Shown here in pieces: positions 1 to 7,712 of a stretch of 64,000 bases of DNA. This DNA is from Helicobacter sp. MIT 21-1697 (GTDB taxonomy: Bacteria > Campylobacterota > Campylobacteria > Campylobacterales > Helicobacteraceae), in contig NZ_JAPHNC010000001.1 of the NCBI RefSeq assembly GCF_026241255.1, forward strand, positions 62,001 through 126,000, written 5' to 3'. Numbering within the stretch: position 1 is the first letter of the stretch; each line of letters begins with the position of its first letter. Below the pieces are notes generated by a model. It did no database searches, was not told the origin of the DNA, and worked only from the letters and a program-made list of their open reading frames with translations. A program made the position numbers and the translations under genes.

Positions 1-657
1 TGGTTTTGGTGCTTCAGGAGCTTTGGGGGTTTGCACAGCTGGAGTTGCTCCACTTGCTTTTTGGGCTGCACGAGCTTGTTTGTCTGCTTCTTGGCGCTTT
101 TTGAGGAGTCTTTCAATTTCCGCTTCTACTTCTTCAGCACTCATTTTTGAATAATCAAGCTCTGGCTCATCAGCAAGTGGGTTATTGCTATCTGCTGGAG
201 CAGATTCTGTTGCTTGAGCTTGTGGAGCAGCAGCTGGAGCCGGCGAATCTTCTGCATTTGGCGCACCACCATTAGAAATCGCCTGTAAGCGCACAACGGT
301 GTCATCAATTTCAATGCCACTATTTGAATCAGTGCCATTATCGCGTATAGCAACAAGAAGTGCTTTCATTAAATCTATGGAGTGAAGCACCACGTCCATT
401 ACATCAGGCGTGATTTTAAGTTCATCGCGTCTAGCTTTATTGAGTACATCCTCCATATTATGCGTAAGACGAGTGAGAATATCAAAATTCAAAAATGAAC
501 TTGAACCTTTGATTGTGTGAGCTACTCTAAAGATTCTGTTTAGTAAATCAAGGTCTTCAGGATTGCTCTCAAGCTCTACCAAATCTTGGTCTAGTTGTTC
601 TATCAGTTCAAAGGCTTCTACTAAGAAGTCTTCTTTTATCTCTTGTAAATCATCCAT
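1..657 (-). CDS. cheA: Chemotaxis histidine kinase CheA, N-terminal part (runs off left edge)
   Basis: This is the first 219 codons of a gene reading leftwards; the rest lies beyond base 1. Residues 1 to about 105 form an Hpt (P1) domain with the phosphorylation motif HTIKGSSSF, His47 being the likely phospho-acceptor. After it comes a long Ala/Pro/Glu-rich linker, so the P2-P5 kinase and CheW-like domains are not seen. CheA autophosphorylates in response to chemoreceptor arrays and passes phosphate to CheY and CheV; in Helicobacter it usually carries a C-terminal receiver domain (CheAY), which cannot be checked here. cheV lies 47 bases upstream on the same strand, an arrangement I recall from H. 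pylori. The start ATG at 657 is the first codon of the conserved P1 helix. Confidence 0.93.
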   Translation of the reverse strand, partial: MDDLQEIKEDFLVEAFELIEQLDQDLVELESNPEDLDLLNRIFRVAHTIKGSSSFLNFDILTRLTHNMEDVLNKARRDELKITPDVMDVVLHSIDLMKALLVAIRDNGTDSNSGIEIDDTVVRLQAISNGGAPNAEDSPAPAAAPQAQATESAPADSNNPLADEPELDYSKMSAEEVEAEIERLLKKRQEADKQARAAQKASGATPAVQTPKAPEAPKP

Positions 658-704
658 TGTGAATCCTCTGTGCGAAATTTAAATTAAATAAAGTATTCTA
701 CTAT

Positions 705-1652
705 TTATTTTGATAAAATTCTAGTGATTTCATCATAAAATACTTTTGCATCAAATTTAACTAAATAGGCTTCCGCCCCTATCTCTTTCCCCTTAGCAGC
801 GCTTAGATTATTGCTAATAGAGGAGTTAAAAATGAGCGGAATCTTATTGAATCTTGCATCATTTTTGACTTGTGCTGCAAAGTGAAAGCCGTCCATTTTT
901 GGCATTTCAACATCTGAAACAATCAGTTTAAGATGCTTTGTTATATCATTACCCCAACGTTCATAGAGCTGCTCTAGACGCTCTAATCCTGCTTGCCCAT
1001 CAATAGCTTCAATGACACTAAAGCCAATATCGGTCATTGTGCTATGCAAGAGTTTGCGTGCAATGGAGCTATCATCAAGGATAAGCACACTCCCTTCAAA
1101 CTTGCGTGTAGGTTTAAAATCTTCTATATTGTCATTTCCCATTGGAATGCGGAAATCTAAATCATCAATAATGCTCTCTAAATCTAAAATTAACAAAGTG
1201 CGCCCATCTTCAATACGCGTTGTTCCTGTGATTTTGCCGCGTTGATTCTCATCATTAAGACTAAACATAGCTGGTTCTATATTTGCCCAGCTTATTCGCC
1301 TAAGACGTTTTGTTGCATGAACGACAAAACCGAGTCGTTTGTTGTTAAATTCTGTAACAATTACTTTTTTTTCATTTACAGCATCTTCTTTTGGTTTGAT
1401 ATTCATCCACAAAGTTAAATCAATAAGTGGCACTATCTCTCCGCGCAAATCAAACATACCAAGTAGATAATCAGGGCTTCCCGGAGATTCAAAAATTTCA
1501 TCAGGATAGACGACAATTCCACTTACTTTAGCGACATTAATGCCATATACGCCTTCATAAGTTTCTCCCTCTTTGTCTTCATAGAGTCTAAAATCTACGA
1601 GTTCCATTTCATTGCTTGCAATGCTCATTACATCGGTTTCGTTTGTCTTCAA
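705..1652 (-). CDS. cheV: Chemotaxis coupling protein CheV (CheW-like plus receiver domain)
   Basis: The 315-residue protein has a CheW-like coupling domain (about residues 15-170) and a response-regulator receiver (about 187-315). The receiver keeps all key residues: acidic pair D193/D194, phospho-acceptor D247 in SDVEMPKMDG, S277/S278 and K299. CheV links chemoreceptors to CheA and probably acts as a phosphate sink or adaptation device. Its position next to cheA suggests the CheV3-type paralogue of H. pylori. The start is a TTG at 1652 preceded by AAGGAG five bases away, and it directly abuts the stop of the upstream phosphoesterase gene, so the two are probably co-transcribed. An ATG eight codons further in is a weaker alternative start. 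Confidence 0.93.
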   Translation of the reverse strand: MKTNETDVMSIASNEMELVDFRLYEDKEGETYEGVYGINVAKVSGIVVYPDEIFESPGSPDYLLGMFDLRGEIVPLIDLTLWMNIKPKEDAVNEKKVIVTEFNNKRLGFVVHATKRLRRISWANIEPAMFSLNDENQRGKITGTTRIEDGRTLLILDLESIIDDLDFRIPMGNDNIEDFKPTRKFEGSVLILDDSSIARKLLHSTMTDIGFSVIEAIDGQAGLERLEQLYERWGNDITKHLKLIVSDVEMPKMDGFHFAAQVKNDARFNKIPLIFNSSISNNLSAAKGKEIGAEAYLVKFDAKVFYDEITRILSK

Positions 1653-2528
1653 TTATACTCCTTGAATATGATTTGAGCTTAAGATAGATTCTATACTAAA
1701 AATACTTCTAGTAATATAAAACGAAGGTAATGATATATACAAAGTTTTATCGGTGTAGGTTTTGCCAATATGAAAATGTCCTTCTATAAAAAGAATATCG
1801 GAGCATAAACAAGAATGTGTATCAAAAGCACAAGCATTAATGTTTTTTAAATAAGATTCATAAGCATAAATACGCGTTGGAGCAAAGTGAGATATATCTA
1901 TTTTCCCTTCCTTGATAGGTTTATGATTAATTTTTGTAATAATATATTTGTAGAGATTGCCAAAAGTTATCTTATCAAGATATTTGATAAGAAATTGCAT
2001 TATTGTAGAAGTCATTAGGCGGATATAAAGTTCATATTTGGTATTTAAAAATATATCGCCGTGAGCAAGCAAGATTTTTTTCTCTTTTTGATTATGTTGA
2101 TAGTTAAAAGCAAGAGGTTGATTACTTCGCGGGATACATTTTACATTTTTTAAAAAAGGTGTTTTTGCCTTTTGTAAAGCAGATAGTCCAAAATCGTGAT
2201 TGCCCTCAAACCACCATACTTGAGTATATCGGCTCAAAGATTCTATATATTGTAAAAGTGAAGCATTGGATTTTTGACTTGATTTTGCGCTTCCCAATAA
2301 AAGATGTGCAATATCGCCCATTAGAAATATTTGCGATGGCATTTGGTCAGGATTGTTTAAAAGGGTATCAAAATATGTAAGCAATGCGTGTGAAGCAGAT
2401 ATACTTTGTTGTGAGAGCGAGGGAAAATCTGGTGATATAAAATGTGCATCTGCAATAAACACAGCGTCATTGTTGATATAAGGTGCTTCCTCCCATATTT
2501 TTGCCACATCTTTTTGAGCTAGATTCAT
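1653..2528 (-). CDS. Calcineurin-type metallophosphoesterase, possibly UDP-2,3-diacylglucosamine hydrolase
   Basis: The 291-residue protein has the full metallophosphoesterase signature: DAH at residues 27-29, GDIAH near 71, GNHD at 109-112, HGD at 156-158 and a late GHFH. This order and size resemble LpxH, the UDP-2,3-diacylglucosamine pyrophosphatase of lipid A synthesis, but sequence reading alone does not separate LpxH from related phosphoesterases. It sits between argC and cheV on the same strand and ends exactly where cheV begins. No signal peptide or membrane segment is apparent, so it is probably cytoplasmic or peripheral. Confidence 0.8.
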   Translation of the reverse strand: MNLAQKDVAKIWEEAPYINNDAVFIADAHFISPDFPSLSQQSISASHALLTYFDTLLNNPDQMPSQIFLMGDIAHLLLGSAKSSQKSNASLLQYIESLSRYTQVWWFEGNHDFGLSALQKAKTPFLKNVKCIPRSNQPLAFNYQHNQKEKKILLAHGDIFLNTKYELYIRLMTSTIMQFLIKYLDKITFGNLYKYIITKINHKPIKEGKIDISHFAPTRIYAYESYLKNINACAFDTHSCLCSDILFIEGHFHIGKTYTDKTLYISLPSFYITRSIFSIESILSSNHIQGV

Positions 2529-2538
2529 TCATAAAAAC

Positions 2539-3573
2539 CTAAAAGATACCATAGGGTATATTTGGCACACCTAAATGCTCATCTAAGCCGCACATAAGAT
2601 TTGCATTCAATAAAGCCTGTGAGCTTGCTCCGCGTAGAAGATTATCTATTGAGGAGTTAATATAAATATTTTTTTTTGCAGTCCCAACAAAAATATCACA
2701 AAAATGGCTACCGACAACGTGGGCAATGCTGACAGGATTCTTGCGTATTCGGATAAAGGGTTCATTTTTATAGGCATTAAAGAGAATCTCATACGCTTCT
2801 TTAGCATTTAGTGGGTGATGAAGTGTCGCAAATATGCTTACAAGCATACCACGTGTAAGGGGCGTAAGATGAGGCACAAAGACAATATCCATTTCTTTAG
2901 CACCAATGGTTTGACATTTTTCGGCAATTTCTATTTGATGGCGATGTGTAAGAGGCGAATAGCTAAAGAGATTCTCATTAATATGAGGAAAATGCGTATT
3001 CTCTGTGAGGCTTTTCCCTGCTCCACTCACACCGCTTTTAGCATCAATAAATACGCCACAAGAGTTATCAATATAATCCAAAAAAGGGAGCAAAGCTAAA
3101 AGAGTAGCGGTAGGATAGCAACCCGGATTTGCGACAAGATGAGCTTTTTGTATCAATGCACGATTATATTCGGGCAAACCATACACAGCTTGAGAGAGAT
3201 TCTCTGTATCAATATGAGGGCAATAATGTGCTGCATAATTTGTTGCACTTAAGCGGTAATCAGCTGATAAATCAACAATTTTGATACATTTAATGCTTAG
3301 AATCTCGCGTACCATAGTCATAGCACTTTTGTGCGGCAAAGCAATGAAAACAAGATCACATTTATCCACAGCGTCTTTGGCATTAGCCTTGCAAACAGGC
3401 AGATGACTAAGAGAGGAAAGCATTTTGTGAATCTCATCAAGATGCGCCTCTCCTTGTGTATTAGCAATGTAGTTGAGCTTAAAAATAGGGTGAGCAAGAA
3501 GAAGTTTAACAAGCTCTAAGCCCGTGTAACCACTCACTCCAATGATACCGACATTGATATGTTGTGCTGACAT
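2539..3573 (-). CDS. argC: N-acetyl-gamma-glutamyl-phosphate reductase
   Basis: The 344-residue protein matches ArgC in length and layout. It has an N-terminal dinucleotide-binding GVSGYTGLE (residues 12-20) and the active-site cysteine C152 in NPGCYPTA. A downstream HRH-containing segment is typical of the substrate-binding part. It reduces N-acetylglutamyl phosphate to the semialdehyde in arginine/ornithine synthesis, using NADPH. The start codon overlaps the stop of the dipeptidase gene by one base, so the two are probably translated from one mRNA. No other arg genes are in the window. Confidence 0.95.
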   Translation of the reverse strand: MSAQHINVGIIGVSGYTGLELVKLLLAHPIFKLNYIANTQGEAHLDEIHKMLSSLSHLPVCKANAKDAVDKCDLVFIALPHKSAMTMVREILSIKCIKIVDLSADYRLSATNYAAHYCPHIDTENLSQAVYGLPEYNRALIQKAHLVANPGCYPTATLLALLPFLDYIDNSCGVFIDAKSGVSGAGKSLTENTHFPHINENLFSYSPLTHRHQIEIAEKCQTIGAKEMDIVFVPHLTPLTRGMLVSIFATLHHPLNAKEAYEILFNAYKNEPFIRIRKNPVSIAHVVGSHFCDIFVGTAKKNIYINSSIDNLLRGASSQALLNANLMCGLDEHLGVPNIPYGIF

Positions 3574-4937
3574 TATAAAGCCTTATAGGAAGTAATAAAA
3601 TCGTGCAAAATAGCACAAAAAATTTCAAAATCGCGCATATCAAGACACTCATTCACACTATGTGGAGCGCGAATTGTCGGTCCAATAGAAAGGACATCAA
3701 GGTTTGTATGTGAGCCAAGTGCAAGGAGCTGTCTTTTGAGAATCCCACATTCTAATCCTGCGTGGATTTGTGCAATGTGAGGGTTAATGTGATGAGATGT
3801 ATAGAGTTTTTGTAAAAGTATGAGTGCTGGGTGATTATCATTTATGCTTTTTTCCCACGGACTATAAAATCCGCTTGTGTGCAAAGAACAATGGGGATTA
3901 AGAAAAGTAATACTATTTTGCAGCGCTTTAATGGTGCGTTGTAAAAGTGTATCAGTATTAGCGCGCGCCATCATAATGAGCTTAAGTGTCTCTTCCTGTT
4001 GAATGATGAGTGAGAGATTAAGTGAGGAGAGAGTGCCTTGAGAAGATGCAGCATATACGCCACTATGGATACCACATATAAGCGGGACAATCGCATTTTT
4101 GTGGTAAGCATATTGATAAGAAGTATTTTTAAGCGGTGTAATGTCAAAAATAGCATTTTGGGGGGTGGTAAAAGATGTTTGTTTTAAAGGCATAGCACAA
4201 GCAATGATAGAATCTAATCCTGTGGGAATTGAATTGCGTTTTTCTCCTGCTTGAAGTGTAAGAATATAGGCATCAAGCGAAGCAAGGAAAAAGCCAAATT
4301 CTGTAATGACATTTTCATTGTTTTTATGAATATCAATCCCGCTATGTCCTCCCAAAAAACCTCTGCTTGTAATGTGATAGATATAAGGGTGGCTAGAAGT
4401 GAGTTGTGTAAGAGGTTTGTTAAATGCTCTAAGGTCAATATGACATTCTATATCTACTCCACCAGCACAACCTAAGACAATTTCATTAATATCCTCACTA
4501 TCAAGGTTAAGCAAAAGAGAAGATTCTATTTTGATTCCAAGATGATGAGCCCCTATCATACCCACTTCTTCATCGTTGGTAAAAAGAAGTTCAATATCAG
4601 GTGCATTTTGAGCAAGCATACAAGCCATACCAATACCATTATCCGCTCCAAGGCTAGAATTTTTTGCATATAAAAAGTTATCTTTTTGAATAGTTTGTAT
4701 GCCTTTATGTTGTGTGCAATCCCCTACACATACCATATCATAATGACTTTGGAGACAAATATGCGGATTACCTTTTTTCGCATATATATTTTTGGCTTCA
4801 TCACTTTGGATTTGATACCCTTTGTGTGTAAGTGTAGTGCAAAGATAAGAAAACATATCTTGCGTATGGAAGCTACAATGAGGAATTTCACAGAGCTTAT
4901 AAAATTCTTGTAGGCTTTGAAAGGCAAAGTCATTCAT
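3573..4937 (-). CDS. pepD: Xaa-His dipeptidase (PepD, M20 family)
   Basis: The 454-residue cytoplasmic zinc peptidase belongs to the M20C group. Visible motifs are SHYDMV with metal ligand H65 and catalytic D67, LGADNG with D99, and NDEEVG with E123/E124. There is also a GGHSG segment at the dimerisation lid and a late PHSVNE carrying the last metal histidine. It probably cleaves Xaa-His and other small dipeptides for peptide use. It is followed by argC with a one-base overlap and preceded 15 bases upstream by the class II aldolase gene. A run of six C/G bases inside the gene is too short to suggest phase variation. Confidence 0.9.
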   Translation of the reverse strand: MNDFAFQSLQEFYKLCEIPHCSFHTQDMFSYLCTTLTHKGYQIQSDEAKNIYAKKGNPHICLQSHYDMVCVGDCTQHKGIQTIQKDNFLYAKNSSLGADNGIGMACMLAQNAPDIELLFTNDEEVGMIGAHHLGIKIESSLLLNLDSEDINEIVLGCAGGVDIECHIDLRAFNKPLTQLTSSHPYIYHITSRGFLGGHSGIDIHKNNENVITEFGFFLASLDAYILTLQAGEKRNSIPTGLDSIIACAMPLKQTSFTTPQNAIFDITPLKNTSYQYAYHKNAIVPLICGIHSGVYAASSQGTLSSLNLSLIIQQEETLKLIMMARANTDTLLQRTIKALQNSITFLNPHCSLHTSGFYSPWEKSINDNHPALILLQKLYTSHHINPHIAQIHAGLECGILKRQLLALGSHTNLDVLSIGPTIRAPHSVNECLDMRDFEIFCAILHDFITSYKAL

Positions 4938-4952
4938 TGTAAATCCTTAAAT

Positions 4953-5576
4953 TTATGTTTGAGGCATATCTTGGAATCTTTCGTGCAAACTTGCATTATA
5001 ATGTAAAATTTTGCACGAATTTTCAATAAGAGCAATGACTTTAGCGAGTGTGTAAATATCACGAGCATAGGCATATACACCATAACCTTTAATCAACATA
5101 AAAGAATGAGAGTGTTCCTTAAAATATCTTGGAATATCAGTATCTGCCCGTTTTTCCCAAGTTTCATAGTCTTTTGGGTCAAAAATGTCAATACAAGGAG
5201 CGAGAAATTTGTAACCAAAATAATCTTGAGGTTTAAGCACATTATATTTGAGAGAGTAGGAAACAAGATAAGGCGGCATAGCATAAGCGATGAATTTTGC
5301 TTCAGAGAAATGCTCATAAATACTTGCGTGTATAGGAGCGTGTAAGCTTGCTTCGTCCCAGCGATAATCTTGTCTATGGTAAAGCGCAATCATAGAATCT
5401 GCGTTGAGATTATCAAAAATAGCTTGCTGTTTATTAATCACAAAGCGATTTTTTCCCACACGCGCAGAAATTGCTCCGTGAAATACACCAAAAAAATTCT
5501 TCCTAAACATAGAAAGTGAAATACTAGCAATGCTTGCAATAAGCTTTGGACTGACTTGAGTGGTATGTATATTCAT
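4953..5576 (-). CDS. Class II aldolase/adducin-family protein
   Basis: With the start at ATG 5576 the protein has 207 residues and resembles fuculose-1-phosphate aldolase/AraD-type proteins. It has a G-AISARV turn near residue 35 and a PIHASIYEHF segment in the position of a metal-ligand histidine region. The usual HxH of true aldolases is not obvious to me, so substrate and activity are open. A longer reading frame begins at GTG 5630 but has no ribosome-binding site and its extra 18 residues do not fit the family. An extended -10 box lies only six bases upstream of ATG 5576, which suggests a leaderless message. It heads the minus-strand run aldolase-pepD-argC. Confidence 0.75.
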   Translation of the reverse strand: MNIHTTQVSPKLIASIASISLSMFRKNFFGVFHGAISARVGKNRFVINKQQAIFDNLNADSMIALYHRQDYRWDEASLHAPIHASIYEHFSEAKFIAYAMPPYLVSYSLKYNVLKPQDYFGYKFLAPCIDIFDPKDYETWEKRADTDIPRYFKEHSHSFMLIKGYGVYAYARDIYTLAKVIALIENSCKILHYNASLHERFQDMPQT

Positions 5577-5582
5577 AGAGTG

Positions 5583-5591
5583 ATTGTAGCA
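5583..5591 (-). promoter_or_regulatory. Extended -10 box directly upstream of the aldolase start
   Basis: The minus strand reads TG-C-TACAAT (bases 5591 to 5583). Transcription would be expected about seven bases downstream of the last T, which is the A of the ATG at 5576. No Shine-Dalgarno sequence is present. This suits a leaderless transcript, but the start has not been mapped. Confidence 0.45.
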
Positions 5592-5754
5592 TTTTGTGGG
5601 TAATGATATGAAAAAAAGTCTAAAATTCACGCAATAATTACTTGTAGGTACTTCATAAATGATAAAAGAATCTATAAGTAAATTCCATTTATTAAGATTA
5701 TTAAATATTATTATTAAGATAACTTTATAATAATAGACTAAAGTTTTATATTTT

Positions 5755-5781
5755 TTAGCAATATTTTTATTTATTTGCTAA
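5755..5781. promoter_or_regulatory. CIRCE-like HrcA operator
   Basis: The 27-base element reads TTAGCAATA, then nine bases, then ATTTGCTAA. This keeps the 9-9-9 geometry of the CIRCE element (TTAGCACTC-N9-GAGTGCTAA), with the outer TTAGCA/TGCTAA exact and the inner bases diverged. It lies 18 bases upstream of an extended -10 box and about 140 bases upstream of hrcA. HrcA repression of its own operon is known in many bacteria; binding here is inferred. Confidence 0.72.
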
Positions 5782-5798
5782 TTTATTTGCCATTTTTA

Positions 5799-5807
5799 TG
5801 TTATACT
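5799..5807 (+). promoter_or_regulatory. Probable hrcA operon promoter, extended -10
   Basis: TG-T-TATACT is the best -10 match in the region between the aldolase gene and hrcA. It would give a start near 5814 and a leader of about 108 bases. The upstream DNA is AT-rich with no good -35, as is usual in this group. The rest of the 5577-5921 gap shows only AT-rich sequence and the CIRCE-like element. Confidence 0.5.
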
Positions 5808-5921
5808 TTCAATGTTTCATTAAGAAATAAAAATAATGAAGCGAAACTATAAAATTTAAGTCATAACATAAAATAAAAATGTAGATGTGTATCTAAAAGC
5901 TATGTTCAAGAGGTGAGGAAA

Positions 5922-6716
5922 TTGAATAAAAAAGATTTACTTCTTTCGCGTGTAATTATTGAGTATTTAAAACATAAAGAGCCTATTGGTTCTGAATCTT
6001 TAAAGTCTCTTATGAATACAAAAATCTCATCTGCTACTATACGCAATTATTTTAAGGCATTAGCTGATGAGGGTTTATTGTTTCAACCTCACGTGAGTAG
6101 CGGACGCATTCCTACGCTTGGTGCTTTAAAATCATATTGGTATAAGCAACTTGACACAAAGTCTCTTGTAGAAGTAGATTCTGTAAAATGTATCCAAGAG
6201 GCGTGTTTTGCAGCCGAGCTTTTTTGTGCTGTGAGTGTGGAAGAGAGTAATCGTCTGTGTAATGTAGAGAAATTGCAAGATGATAAGCTTTTGTTAGAAT
6301 TTGAGCGCATCGGCATTACTTTGCCTTTTTCAAGTGCTTTAGAGAGATTTTTGCACGAGCTAAAAGGATTAGAGATTATTGATGTCCGAAAAATTGCTCA
6401 TCAAGTTCGCGCACAGAGTTTGCTTGATGCACTCTCTTGTGTGCAAAGTAGGAATCTTACACATTTTGGTGTAGGTGCAATGGCTCAAGCTTACATACAT
6501 AGCACTAATGAGCAGAGTTTTTATTCTATTATTGATGGGAGTATGTTTGACTTTTTAGAGAGCGGTATATATTGTGAGGAGGTGTTACCTAAAGGTTATA
6601 TGGCAATTATGCAGGATATAAAGTTAAAAACCCACCCAGACAAAAAAACAAGAATGCTTTGTGTTGGGGCATTGGATAGAGATTTTACCTATTTTTATGG
6701 GTGTATCCAATCTTAA
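5922..6716 (+). CDS. hrcA: Heat-inducible transcription repressor HrcA
   Basis: The protein has 264 residues when read from TTG 5922. An N-terminal winged helix is visible, with EPIGSESL, ISSATIRNYF and the turn HVSSGRIPT typical of HrcA; the remainder is the GAF-like and dimerisation part. It is shorter than Bacillus HrcA (about 340 residues) but similar to other Helicobacter forms. The TTG start is preferred because AAGAGG (5907-5912) sits nine bases upstream. A GTG at 5913 in the same frame would add three residues but overlaps that ribosome-binding site. A CIRCE-like element upstream points to autoregulation. grpE follows within 20 bases. Confidence 0.9.
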   Translation: MNKKDLLLSRVIIEYLKHKEPIGSESLKSLMNTKISSATIRNYFKALADEGLLFQPHVSSGRIPTLGALKSYWYKQLDTKSLVEVDSVKCIQEACFAAELFCAVSVEESNRLCNVEKLQDDKLLLEFERIGITLPFSSALERFLHELKGLEIIDVRKIAHQVRAQSLLDALSCVQSRNLTHFGVGAMAQAYIHSTNEQSFYSIIDGSMFDFLESGIYCEEVLPKGYMAIMQDIKLKTHPDKKTRMLCVGALDRDFTYFYGCIQS

Positions 6717-6734
6717 ATGAAAGGAGTAAAATGT

Positions 6735-7292
6735 ATGAAAGAACAAGAAAACGAATACAATGAGCCTAGCTCAGATACCCAAGAAAATGAAGAGGAGAGC
6801 GCAATGTGCGAAGAGATACAAGAGAATGCACAGCAATCTTCTCAAGAAATGGATTATGAGGCTAAATATATGGAATTAAAAGACCAATATATGAGGGCAT
6901 TTGCAGATTTTGAAAATACTAAAAAGCGCCTAGAGCGCGATAAGAATCAGAGTTTAGAATACGCCTATGAGCGTATTATGAATGATTTGCTCCCTGTGCT
7001 TGATACATTAGAAAAAGCTTTAGAGAGTGCGCAGAATAATCCTGAAGCAGCGGCAATCGCGCAAGGATTGCAGCTCACACTTGAGAGCTTTTTGAAAGTA
7101 TTGAGTAAGCACGGAGCAGAGGTGATAGATACAGATGGAGAATTTGACCCGAATCTACACGAGTGTTTAATGCAAGTGCCTGATGAGAATAAAAATGATG
7201 GTGAGATTCTTCAAACCTTGCAAAAAGGGTTTGTGTATAAGCAGAGAGTGCTTCGTCCCTCTATGGTGAGTGTGGTGAAAAATCAATCTTAG
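6735..7292 (+). CDS. grpE: Nucleotide exchange factor GrpE
   Basis: The 185-residue co-chaperone has an acidic, low-complexity N-terminus (Glu/Asn/Gln rich, about 40 residues). It is followed by the long GrpE helix with YMRAFADFENTKKRLERD and the C-terminal beta domain containing DPNLHECLM. GrpE releases ADP from DnaK. The in-frame ATG at 6717 touches the hrcA stop and has no ribosome-binding site. ATG 6735 follows AAGGAG with eight bases between, so I take it as the start. It is the second gene of the hrcA operon and should share its heat-shock control. Confidence 0.95.
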   Translation: MKEQENEYNEPSSDTQENEEESAMCEEIQENAQQSSQEMDYEAKYMELKDQYMRAFADFENTKKRLERDKNQSLEYAYERIMNDLLPVLDTLEKALESAQNNPEAAAIAQGLQLTLESFLKVLSKHGAEVIDTDGEFDPNLHECLMQVPDENKNDGEILQTLQKGFVYKQRVLRPSMVSVVKNQS

Positions 7293-7304
7293 AAAGGAGA
7301 AAGT

Positions 7305-7616
7305 ATGAGTAAGAAACTAATGGCAAAGTGTTTAGTTGGTGTATTGATGTTTTGCGCTATGTTTGATATAACTTTAGCTAATGATGTGAAAATACCAACT
7401 TGTGTAGAAGCAGCAGATTCTATGTCAGACTATGGAGAATCTGGCGATTGTTTGTATCAATATAGTCAGGTAAAAACATTCTCTGTTGATAAAACAAGTG
7501 GTGTGGTTACTTGTAAAGCGGTGATGCGCAGAAAATGCCCTGATATGCCCGAAGAAAATACGACAGGGGAAGTTGTGAAATTCACTGCAAAGTATGGCAT
7601 AGTAGCCATCATTTAG
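7305..7616 (+). CDS. Small secreted protein with four cysteines, unknown function
   Basis: This 103-residue protein is not one I recognise. It begins with a clear signal peptide: basic MSKK, a hydrophobic stretch to about residue 22, then cleavage probably after ...TLA before NDVKI. The mature part of about 77 residues has four cysteines (in PTCVE, GDCLY, VTCKA and RKCPD), enough for two disulfides, and no membrane segment. The ribosome-binding site AAAGGAG stands six bases before the ATG, which supports a real gene. It lies between grpE and dnaK, 12 bases after grpE and 96 before dnaK. A periplasmic protein is unexpected in this cytoplasmic chaperone operon, and a heat-induced envelope role is only a guess. 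Confidence 0.75.
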   Translation: MSKKLMAKCLVGVLMFCAMFDITLANDVKIPTCVEAADSMSDYGESGDCLYQYSQVKTFSVDKTSGVVTCKAVMRRKCPDMPEENTTGEVVKFTAKYGIVAII

Positions 7617-7712
7617 ATGAGTAAGATGGCATACAAAAGTTTTTATGTTTTAGAATCAAAGATTCACCTCCTTGTTACAAGGATAATAACACTATTTTTG
7701 AAAGGATAACAA

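Noticed and set aside
141-356. 71-codon frame within the cheA start region
   Set aside because: The true cheA frame (1-657) covers it and shows the Hpt motif HTIKGSSSF; this frame is a shadow.
4159-4166. G6 run in pepD as a phase-variable tract
   Set aside because: Six bases are too few for frequent slippage, and the gene is a housekeeping peptidase.
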